Shown one piece after another: positions 38,201 through 48,199 of a DNA stretch of 64,000 nt. Below the pieces are notes generated by a model. It was not told where the DNA came from. It worked only from the letters and a program-made list of their open reading frames with translations, and did not search any database. Both the position numbers and the translations under genes were made by a program. Source of the DNA: Parus major (taxonomy: Eukaryota; Chordata; Aves; Passeriformes; Paridae); contig NC_031774.1 of the NCBI RefSeq assembly GCF_001522545.3, forward strand, positions 53,932,580 through 53,996,579, given 5' to 3'. How positions within the stretch are numbered: position 1 is the stretch's first letter; every line of letters starts with the position of its first letter.

Positions 38201-38225
38201 ATCTATGGCACTGGGTTCCAATGGG
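29300..38225. other. Intergenic stretch between CDCA4 and GPR132
   Basis: About 9 kb with no recognisable coding exon on either strand. It holds a T-rich low-complexity tract (33,151-33,230) but no clear transposon. All open frames are under about 125 codons without motifs. Confidence 0.55.
33151..33230. repeat. T-rich low-complexity tract
   Basis: Nearly pure T with interspersed single G or GG, about 80 bp. On the minus strand this is an A-rich run, but no retroposed gene or element is recognisable beside it. Confidence 0.85.
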
Positions 38226-38800
38226 TTCACAGAATTGTAGAATATCCTGAATTGGAAGGGACCTACAAGAATCATCAAGTCCAAGTCCTCACTCTGCACA
38301 GGACACCTAAGAATCACATCACATACCTGAGAGCATTGTCCAAATGCTTCTTGAACTCCCTCAAGGTTGGCATTGTGACCACTTCCCTGGGGTGCCTGTC
38401 CCAGTGCCCAACCACCCTCTGGGTGAAGAAACTTTTTCTAACATCTGGTCTAAGTCTTCTCTGACTCGGCTTCAGGACATCCCTCAGGTCCTGTCACTGT
38501 CACCAGAGAGAAGACACCAGTGCCTGCTTCCTTGATTCCCTCATTGACATGAGGAAATTGTAAACCATGATGAGATCTCCCCACAGTCTCCAGCCTGAAA
38601 AGACCAAGTGACCTCAGACACTCCTCATATCCTCCCCTCCAGAGCTTTCACCATCCTCTTGGCCCTTCTTTGGCTGTTCTCTAATAGCTTGATGTCTCTT
38701 TTATATTGTGGCTCCTAAAACTGCACACAGGACTTGAGGTGAGGTCACACCAGCTCAGCGCACAGCAGGACAATCCCCTCCCTTGACACTCACTTTTCAT
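38226..38800 (-). mobile_element. CR1 LINE fragment (3' end), minus orientation
   Basis: The plus strand reads the reverse complement of a CR1 3' end: TTCACAGAATTGTAGAATAT, GGAAGGGACCTACAAGAATC, then GGGTGAAGAAACTTTTTCTA and a CCAGCCTGAAAAGACC-like segment. About 575 bp, 5'-truncated, diverged and without an intact ORF. The element's 3' end is at the low coordinate. Confidence 0.9.
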
Positions 38801-40420
38801 CAGAGGAAAATTGTCAGAGAAGTTTAAATTCATCAAGGTAAGTGGCTAACTTACATCCATGTCAATCAGTTCAGAAGCCTGTACCTCCTGTTCCTTCTAA
38901 ATTCACTGCTATTCATTGAAGTTTGCTTTCAGACTATGAAAATCCTGAGGTTGGGGCAGTTTGCATGTGTGTCTTCAGAAATGAGTCACCAGTACTCTGG
39001 CTGGCAGGGGCTGTCATGAGCTGTGTTCTGCTGATGCAGAATCCTTTTAGCAATGTAAAGTTATAGATACTCAGCACTTTTCAGGTTTCTCCCTGATACC
39101 TTAGAGAATTTGATCTCTGACATACATATAAAAATAGAAATACAGAATTTTTTAATTAGCATCACCACAGAATTTCACATTTTTCCAAGAAACAATCTCC
39201 AATTTAATATTATGTGGACTACTTTTGAGGGCAAAACGATTTCACAGATAAATACCAGAGTCATTAAATAATTAAAAAATGAAATACACAATAAATATAA
39301 TAAATTGAGGATATATAATTTTGGCATAATGGTTCTTTACAAAATTGTAAGAATATATAAGAATAAAATATAATATACAGAAATACCTATGGCAATTTAA
39401 AGATAATAAAAAGTATTGCAGTTATATTAATATTAATTCAATGCAGAAATGTCAACATCAATAACAATTTCAACATGTCACAGAAATACAACACCACAGA
39501 TTAAATGGAATGATGCTATGAAACATTCTACAAACTCATACTCAAACTGATTCTTGATGTGTCTGTTGAATCACACAAAAAGATGGAATTGTTTAGATGA
39601 ACACTGCCAGATTTGTATCATTCTTATCTTTTAAATTCTTGTTTGAAGGCACAAGGCACTACTATCAATAAGTTATTAATAACAGAAGTGGCAGCAGCAA
39701 TAATGAAATTTGCCCCAGGATATCTGAGAGAGTTCCCAGCTGTGGTGAGGAAGGACTGTGCTCTCCAGACTGCTGGCCTTCCATACCACCTGTGAGTCTA
39801 CCCATACCTGCTACAGGCTCCTACACAGTAAAAGTGGGGTCAATAACAAAAGGGAAGGGTTAGCTTAGTCAGAAACTAAACATGAGTTCAACAAATGTTT
39901 GCAGATGGCATAAAAGCAGTCTCTGACTCCACTTGGAAACATATACATTTTCTGTATATTTCAGTGCATTCTAGATCTGCCTGCAAAACAAGTAAAATTT
40001 ACTAATTGTAAACTACCAAGCATTAGAATTGTACATTTTAAGAATTTCAGGGTAGTCCAGGATCTTGTCTAATGCAGCAGCAGTACTGTTGGTCTGTGTT
40101 ATCAGGCCACTTATTTTTTCCTCTAATTCTGGAATGTGTGATGTACCTGAAGCCACATACTGGTATACGAGGAAAATGTTCAAGGCTCTTGTTGAACAAC
40201 TTACTTACTCATTTTTAATATTTTCCACTGGTTAACCACAAATGTTAACAGCAGAGCACATGTATGAGAACCTGAACATGTACCTCCTCAAGAAGCAAAA
40301 ATTTCAATCATAAGAATGGTACATTGTCTTCCTCAGCAGTGCTTTTTAAAATTTTGGTTTCATTTCATATGAGAAAGAGTCAGTCAAAAAAAATAAGCTT
40401 TTAAGATCCCAATTTGAGTC
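38801..40420. other. Intergenic stretch downstream of GPR132
   Basis: Very AT-rich (especially 39,120-39,560, with many TAATA/ATAAA words). No gene or repeat family was recognised. Confidence 0.5.
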
Positions 40421-40436
40421 AATGTAAATTACTTAG

Positions 40437-40442
40437 TTTATT
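40437..40442 (-). terminator. Possible GPR132 poly(A) signal AATAAA
   Basis: AATAAA on the minus strand about 210 nt past the GPR132 stop codon. No clear GU-rich downstream element, so a longer 3' UTR is possible. Confidence 0.35.
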
Positions 40443-40649
40443 CCACATATCCTTCACAAAGCAGTATTTTCACCAATGATACTGGTGGGCAAAGTTCATT
40501 GTAGGAGACAAACAGAAATGTGAATTATTGCTCCCATAGTGTCCTCAAGGAGTTAATGGCCCATGCAGGATGTACAAGATGATGTCAGCATGTAAAAACT
40601 TGTGTCCTTCAGCTGGCATTGGGAACTTATTTGTTCCAGCAGCTATCAG

Positions 40650-41753
40650 CTAGGTGCCACTTTCCTGGTCTCTGCCACTAGTACAGGCCTTCTGAATGTT
40701 GGATGAATCTTTTATTTCTTTGTTTTCTTTTCTTTGGCCCCCTTCCTCTGATTCTTTTGGCGTTTCCAATTTCCTGCTGTCAGTATTGTGATCAATGGAT
40801 GAATTCAGCTTGGATGAGTTCCATCTCCATCTTCTCAGGCTCCTGTAACAGTCTTCTCTGACATTTTCACTGACCAGAACATAGATGATTGGATCAGCAA
40901 CACCGTTTGCAGTGCCTAAACACAGAAACACTGTAAAAACTGAATATATCTTATTTTCAAATGGACATGGGCAGTCCTGATGAAACATAAAGTATATGGC
41001 TCTTATTATGAGCACCACATGGTATGGAGCAAAGCAGATCAAGAAAATAACAATAATGGCAATAGCCACATACTTCACTTTGGCTTTCTGGCGACAAGTC
41101 AAACTGCTGCTTCTTTTTGTAGTTTGGAAAATTTTGTAGTTTGTAAAAATGAGGATTGTGAAGGGTATGGCAAATCCAAATAGGAATCTAGCAAAGCTGA
41201 AAGAAGCCAATAAAATGTTAAGGGGCACTGTCTCAAAGCAGGTTTTCATATCTGTACATTTTTGCTTATCTTCCATATAAAATACTGGAGTGTGGATTAC
41301 TGCAACCACAGCAAAGAGAAAACAGACTATTATGATGGCCTTTTTCTGTCCTCTTCTCCCTCTTGATTCCAGAGAATACACCAGTGCCACGTAACGATCC
41401 AGAGAGATGCAGCACAAAAGCAGAATGCTGATGTAGATATTGCAGAAAAAGATGAATCCTGTTACTCTGCAAGCAGTGTCACTCATGGTCCACTTGTGTC
41501 CATTTTTCACATAGATAATCCAGAAAGGCAAGGTGCTTAAATACATCAGCTCACACAATGATAAACTGAAAATGTAGATGGCAACCACTTTATTCCTTTG
41601 GATTTGTACAAATGTAAGCAGAGAAGTTAAGCAATTTGCTGGAAGGCCTATAGCAAAAACAATGCTGTAAACAGCAACCAGAAGTGTCTGACTCTCTTCA
41701 TAGGGAATATCTGGGCAAGTGGAGTTACAATTTTCATCTAGACAACGTTCCAT
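40650..41753 (-). CDS. GPR132: GPR132 (G2A), proton/lipid-sensing class A GPCR
   Basis: A 367-residue seven-transmembrane receptor of the plasma membrane. Helices lie at about 22-46, 57-80, 95-117, 138-158, 184-204, 227-252 and 270-293. Class A marks include LCELMYLSTLPFWIIYV in TM2, DRY at 119-121, FAPYH in TM6 (241-245) and DPIIY (287-291) in place of NPxxY. CNIYISIL.LCCISLDR and the ESRGRR and GVADPIIYVL stretches match GPR132 closely. C95 can pair with C166 or C172 of the second extracellular loop, and N10-S-T is a glycosylation sequon. Mammalian G2A responds to oxidised fatty acids and weakly to acid and signals in immune cells. The upstream in-frame codon at 41,795 is TTG, not ATG, and a splice acceptor lies between it and this ATG, which has a strong context (ATAATGG); so I start here. 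The tail (about 301-367) is hydrophilic and diverges most from mammals. Intact; CDCA4 lies downstream in the same orientation as in human. Confidence 0.95.
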   Translation of the reverse strand: MERCLDENCNSTCPDIPYEESQTLLVAVYSIVFAIGLPANCLTSLLTFVQIQRNKVVAIYIFSLSLCELMYLSTLPFWIIYVKNGHKWTMSDTACRVTGFIFFCNIYISILLLCCISLDRYVALVYSLESRGRRGQKKAIIIVCFLFAVVAVIHTPVFYMEDKQKCTDMKTCFETVPLNILLASFSFARFLFGFAIPFTILIFTNYKIFQTTKRSSSLTCRQKAKVKYVAIAIIVIFLICFAPYHVVLIIRAIYFMFHQDCPCPFENKIYSVFTVFLCLGTANGVADPIIYVLVSENVREDCYRSLRRWRWNSSKLNSSIDHNTDSRKLETPKESEEGGQRKENKEIKDSSNIQKACTSGRDQESGT

Positions 41754-41777
41754 TATTCTTTTTCCAGCTGGTAATTC

Positions 41778-41800
41778 CTGAGAATCAGAAGACAAGGTGG
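41778..41800 (-). promoter_or_regulatory. GPR132: Splice acceptor of the GPR132 coding exon
   Basis: The minus strand reads a pyrimidine-rich CCTTGTCTTCTGATTCTCAG with the AG at 41,779-41,778. The exon then begins GAATTACCAG at 41,777, 24 nt before the ATG. This implies at least one 5' exon further right. Confidence 0.7.
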
Positions 41801-44800
41801 AAAGTTAGCATTGCATCACTTAAAAATGTGTCAGTAAAGATTATGGTCTCATAGGTGCCAATTTGACATGTCAGTGGAGCAAGTGGGATGGGGGATGTTT
41901 GAAAACTGCCTCCTCAGACATGAACTGAGAAAGACAGGTCATGTGCCTGCACCTCTGAGAGTTGGACTGGATTCTGGTGGCTGTGTGGAAGCTCTCTCAA
42001 GGGGGATCTGAAGTTCTGTCCCTGGACAGAAAAATAATCCATTTCCTTTTTGTCAGTTCCCATTCTAAAATCATACCATAAATGCTAAAACCATCATCAT
42101 TCCTCATGCCATGTATCACATGCATCCAAAATCTCACATGGGGATCAGCCTACAAAAGTAAGGCAGATGAATATGAAGTTGTAGAGAAGCTTAGACATAT
42201 TTGAAAAAAAAATAAAAATGCTGGGTTCAGTATTGTCTCATCTTTGGAATGACTGGAGAAAAGAATCCTCACTGCTGTGTGGAGAAGATGGGACAGTACC
42301 CAGACCAGTGACAGGGCCAGAGGGAATGGCCTGAAGTGGTGTCAGGGGAGGTTTAGGTTGCATCAACAGCTCAGTGTATTTTTGTCAGCACTCCTAGACT
42401 TCTTGCCCTGTGAGAGTCACTGCATGAAAACAACCACAGTTATCAAGTGCACGTTTCTCATCTTCAAGATGTGCAAAACATCTCATCTTCCAGAACAGAG
42501 AGATCATGAAGCACCTGAGCATAAATCACTGGAAGATGGGGTAATCTGCTAAGATTTGCTGCATACCTGCTCTGTATTTATACTATGCCATTTCTAATGT
42601 TCTTGTGTTATGTGCACACTGTTAGACAATTAGGTAATTATGTTTCATACTCCTAAAATGCAGTGGCTCCTGCTGCTCATTTGGGCCAGTTGAATTAATC
42701 TTGTCTCAAAAAAAATCTTTTCAGTAACACTGAAGTGGAAAAAAGGGAAGTGAAAACAAGCAGGAAAGCAAAAGGCTTTACTTTGTCTATTTTTTTGTTA
42801 CTTGTTACATAAACTGCTCATGTAAAACTGTTTAAATTTCCAAAGAAGAAGTTTGAGTGATAAAAAAATAACCACTATTAGAAAAAGTAAAAAAATTACA
42901 GATATGGCTACAAGGAAGAGAAGGATAAGTCAAAAAAAAGCACAATAATTGGACAGAGACTGGTTGAAAGTCTTTGGAATAACTCACCTGAGATACACAG
43001 GGACAGAAGAAAAAAAAAGGACACAGTGAAATCCATTATATGAGTACAATTACATGAGCAAAGCATTAATTCATGTATTTTTTATTTTCCAATATTTTTC
43101 TCATTATCCATCTCTTCCAGGGATTATTGTTAGAGCTGAAAGTTTTGAGGCATTTATGTGGATATTTGGAACAGTTTAAAATAACTGCTATGGTGGTTAA
43201 AATTAAACAAACTTTCCTTTCACACTTTCCTTCCTGTCCCCAATCTCTGTAGAGGAAAAAAAAACCTGTGTGTCTTAAAGCAGAAATCAGCCTTCAGTGA
43301 AAGGGGACCTGAGTTTCTCCTGTGGGATCTTGTGTGCTTTCCTTGGTAGAACGTGGTTCTGGAAGGATTTGACACAAAGGTTCCAGCAGGATGTTGGTTG
43401 GACACTCAAATCTAACACTGAAAAACATCAGTTCCCAGATGTGACATTTATGCCACCTACAATGCTCAACACCAGCAATGTCATTCCTCCAGTGTCTGAA
43501 CCTGGGCTTCTCTTTCTCATGCAGAACTTACACTGCCTGCCTGTAATTTATCAACTGATAAACTTTTTGTGCCTCTTAACTTGAAAGTAAGAAATTGCTG
43601 TGGATTATTTCCTCTGCTGTTCTTGAAAGAAGGAAAAACGTTTATGGTGTCTTTGAATAGAAACAGATCATGGCCCATTTGCCCAGCAAGTCAGCAAACT
43701 GCTTTATTTTTTTTTTTCTATTATTAATAAACAAATTAGTAGAGTAAATCACTCCTATAAGCAAATCTCAGCATAAAAAGGAGAAATAGCCATGGCTCCA
43801 CTTGGTTACCCATCAGACCAAACACTTCTACTGACACACACAACACAGTGGGATTTGAAGCTATATAATTTGAAATTTGAACACAAACCTATGTATTTTC
43901 AAGCAACATAGTTTCAAATTTGAACATAATATATGAATATATAATCTTGGCACTATATAGTTTCAAAACTCTGTTTAGAAAAAAGAATGTTTTAAAGCTG
44001 TTCTGGAATCCAGCCTGAGCACAACTCTATCCCAAAAAATCTTTCTTCCACTGGTGAAGCAGGTAACCCCTCTCTTGCCTAGTGCTGGTTAAAACAAGTT
44101 ATGAGGCATTTGTAGGCTGAAAGCAGCAAAACCCTGGGATTAGTTATACAGCCTTTACATTTAATTTCATATTTCAGATATGAGAAATAATGCAGATATA
44201 AGCAATCTCATAAATATATTAAAATAATGATAATGATAAATATAATTACAAAGAAGATATTTGGTAGAAGAGAGATGTTATTAATCAATTGTCTTTCAGG
44301 AGGGGAGGAGCTCAGCAATCTTTCCTGATAAGGGAAGGATACTTGATTAACCTCAAGATAACACTGTTCATAGATGTAAACTCTCAATGACTTTAGATTT
44401 TTAAATACCTAAGTGCAGGTTTTTACATAAATCCATACATCCACTTCCCCCTTTCCACAGTCTAGAAATCCCACAATAGTACAAAATGTGCTAATTTCCT
44501 AAAATGAGCAGCTGTGGTATTACTAAGGGGAGCTGTCATAATTCAGGTTTGAAAAAGGTCCAGTGTTAAAAAGTGATCCTCCCTAATCTGGGTGCCCTAG
44601 AGCCATGTTACCTGGAGAGGGACTGCACAGGAGAGAAGAATGTCTGGTGGGTGGGAAAGAAATATGTTGACAAAAGATCCTGATACTGGGTTTAAGACCC
44701 ATATATAAACATATATAAAAGCAGGTAAAACTGCTTAAATGTCATACATTGTAGGCAGGGGAAGTTCATAGGTTAAAAATAGACCCCAAAATCCACCCAT

Positions 44801-47800
44801 ACCAGGGGACATTTTTTTTTTTCTCTGGTCTCATGATTTAAAGGCTATGAGTCAGGATTTTGGGACCTAGCAAAGTTTCTCTGCCCATCTTGAGATCATC
44901 TGAGTGCAGCTATTTCAGGCCAGATTTACTCCCCAGTACCTACCAGCTTGTGTGGAAAAGATCCCAGAGCCAGAGGAATAGCTCCATGGCCAGGAGAAGC
45001 ATCAGGAAGCCCAGAAAGGCTGTCATAAATTTGAGGCTAAATTATAAAGCCTGTCAAGTCAAAAGACTAAGGAAAGTGTAGGTGCTGGAGCAGCAGCAGT
45101 GAAAGTGAGCAACTGAGAGTGGCTCTGCTAAACATCCTCTTCACACCTGAAACCATCAGGCACTCGAGCTCCATGACTCCCTAAAGCTATTGCAGCTTAA
45201 CTGGTGGCTTTGACATTAGGGATTAATTGTATATAGCTTTTTTTTAAAGAAGTGGCTCATTTGGAAACCCAACTGACCAAACTTTCCTACTAGTGTGTGC
45301 TGGAGCTACGAAGTTTCAGAAGAAGAGGATGAGAGTGGTGATTCCTATTCCTCTTGCCTGCATCAGGGTGCTCAAGGATGCTGAAGCACAACCAAGTGTC
45401 AGCAGATTTGGCACTAAGGGCTTTCAAGTGGATGGATACTGCTCTGGATTCCCAAAAGAGCATGCTGGGATGTTGGAGAACAGGCTGGGATATCAGGGAA
45501 CAGCCTGCTTTAACAAGGCGAGGATGTCTGGCTATGCTGGCACACTGTTAGAGGTGTTTCCCATGTCTTGGTTTGTTTTTATTAATGCTCAAGGGTTGTG
45601 TCTGACCACAGTGTGGTCCTGTGTGCTGTTGGCCTGTCACTACTGAGCCCTGCCCAGGCTCTGTCCTTCACCACTGACCTGGTCACCTCCTGCAGCCTGT
45701 CATCACCTGCTCTGTCTCTCCCTGAATGTATTTCCACAGTTCATTCCTGCCTTTCACCATCCTCCTGCTGCTTTTCCTCCCTCTGCCCCAAGGCAGTGGT
45801 TTTCCAACCACTGCTGTCCCAGAAGATTCACAAATGGTAAATCATACCTCTTCTGTTGCTCAAGCTTCTGGAAGTCAGAGGATGCTGGATCAGAAGCAAG
45901 TGTCCTGTTCCACCAGGCAATGACACTTGCAGAGAATATTTATTCATAAACAAACACATCTGATAAAACTCCCAAATTCACAAGCTTCTCCTCTTCCTGC
46001 ACTGACACCTTCACTGCAGTCACTTCAGTCACTACAGTCACAGGGATCACAGGCTCTTTCAGCCCTCTTAAATCCCCCAGTCACAGCATGTCTTAACTGT
46101 GCTGCTAAGAGTGAGCACAGATAGGATGGCTTCTCCTTGTCAGGAGTAAGAAAATGCAAAGACAGTGTTGACTTTGACCTTGTGACAGTAGATTATCTCT
46201 CCCTGATAGGGGTCTTGGCCCTGCCCTTGTGGGTCTGTGTGGAAACTGCTGTGGTGGCATCATCAGTACTAAAGATGTTACTGGGGAAAAACAGAGCAAA
46301 GAATTGCCCAGAATAATTTCATGATCTGCCTTGGGCTCACTGGCATACTGGCTGTTACTGTCTAGCTAGTTTCATCTGAAATTGTTTTATTTTTGTCTAA
46401 ACTGGATGTCTCTCAGCAAGTAGGATTTGTGAAACCTTGTGAAAACCACAGTGCCTTCTTTAAACAATCCTATTTTTAACAGTGCCTGCAAGTGGTATTT
46501 AACAGTGTTCTGAACTTAGACACAAATATTTCCTCCTTCTCCATTTACCATGAAACACAATTTCTTTGTTCCTTTTTGTCCTCTGATTTGCTCTCAACTA
46601 ACTGGAGAACTTCCATTTTCCCTTTTGACATCTGGGTCACCTCCTGTAGCTACCTACTCCCATACTAGTAGCAGGGCTTTCCCCTTGAAGACTTCAGTGA
46701 TACCAACAAAAACTGTGACGCTCAAAGATTCCTCTTTGCATGTACACACACCTCTGACGTCTCTGTGAGCCCACTCACTTCTGCTGAATCTGTGGTGTTT
46801 TGTCTGAATCTGCATCTCTGATCTCTTCTGGCTCTTTATACATCTACCACAATGAGCATCTCATTCTTTGTTGGCACACTTAGAGTTTACTCTGGAAGTT
46901 ATTAATGTAAAAAGTCCTGTTAGTAGATATTTCCCAAAGCATCCTGACACTTGACAGCAAAATTATTTGTGTAATCCGTGCTGGAAGATCAGTGTCTTCT
47001 AAGAGGCTTGGGAAATGCAGAAACTGAAAGAGTTGTCTGCACTTTCAGGCAGAAATCTGTACAGAGAGGGTGCTCAATTCCAACTTTAAATTTCTTTAAA
47101 TATATTGTCATGTGTAGAGGACTTTGAAAAACATCTCAGAAGAAAATCAGTCTTGACCATTTTGTACTAATGAGCAGAATAAGTGCTGGTGGGGTTTTTT
47201 TGTTGTTGTGTTTTTGTTTGTTTGTTTTTTTCCCCCTACAACTCTCTTCTCTACAATGAAATTACTGGAAGTTAAAGAGCTGCTGGTTTAGAGGCAGCAG
47301 CAGATCTAAGCAGGATTATGAGAAGGACAGGTTTAAAATAAACCCAGATGCTCTTTGGTCTTTGCAAAGGAGTCAACTCTGAAAATATTTTTTGGGGAAA
47401 AAAAAAAAAAAGTTAATTTAAACTCCAGTTAGCCTCCACATTCCTGAGTGCCAGAGATCAGCAGTGCTGTGTGAATAAAAGGTGGAGGAAAAGAAGGAAT
47501 GTAGCGTATCCAATTAGTCTTTATAGACCAGCAGGTAAACTTGACAATTAAATGACTGTCTTGCTTTTCCAGCAGAGTAAGGAGGAGAGGAAAGGCTGGA
47601 TATGAATTCTCCTGAAAAGGAACCCAGCATTCATATTTCTATTATAATTCCGTATTCATGGCTCATGCACTGCAGTGATAGCTAAAGCTAAGCTCACAGC
47701 AACCTCTATTCTGCCAAAATCCTTCAATCCTAATAATTGTCTATCCCTGACTGGAACTAAAGTTGATTTCTAAGAGAAATATATTTTTTATGGGAAAGGG

Positions 47801-48030
47801 AATTCATAAGGAAGACAGGTAGGAAGGACTGCATTAACTGTAATTAATTAATACAGATTCAGCAACTGCATCAATCACAAGGAGATTTAGACTACGGTGA
47901 GGCATCAACACAATCTGCACTTCTTGAGCACAAACACACGGCATGGAGAAACACGGCATGGAGAAACAATGACCAAAACAGAACAAAGAAAATGCTGCTA
48001 AATGGAAGCAATGCCTTCACTCAGAGATAG
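41801..48030 (-). other. Probable GPR132 5' intron; nothing else recognised
   Basis: No coding exon or clear repeat. Poly-T and poly-A tracts and an AT-rich patch (43,860-43,960 and 44,160-44,280) are present. Open frames of 80-117 codons at about 45,300-45,840 show no motifs. It would be intronic if the candidate exon at 48,040 belongs to GPR132. Confidence 0.45.
47936..47965. repeat. Exact 15-bp tandem duplication
   Basis: Two exact copies of ACACGGCATGGAGAA in direct tandem (47,936-47,950 and 47,951-47,965), a small, probably recent replication-slippage duplication. Confidence 0.9.
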
Positions 48031-48039
48031 AACACTTAC

Positions 48040-48180
48040 CTTTTTTTTTTTTTCCCCTTTTTTTGCAGAGGAGACGACGGAGTGCTCCAGCTCGTGCCGT
48101 GCTCCGAGGCTGCTCTGACAGAGCTGCAGGAAGAGCTGACAAAACCACGTGCAGTCCTAAGTGCGGTGAGCTAAAATAAG
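48040..48180 (-). other. Candidate 5' untranslated exon of GPR132
   Basis: On the minus strand a moderately GC-rich segment ends in an A-rich run and a perfect consensus donor, AAG|GTAAGT, with the exon ending at 48,040. It lies about 6.3 kb upstream of the GPR132 acceptor on the same strand. A CACGTG E-box is at about 48,149. The 5' limit of the exon is a guess, and no transcript evidence is available. Confidence 0.3.
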
Positions 48181-48199
48181 TTCTGTAGGCACAGCTTCA

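Noticed and set aside
41754..41795. An upstream start for GPR132 giving 381 residues
   Set aside because: The codon is TTG and lies in intron upstream of the splice acceptor at 41,778.
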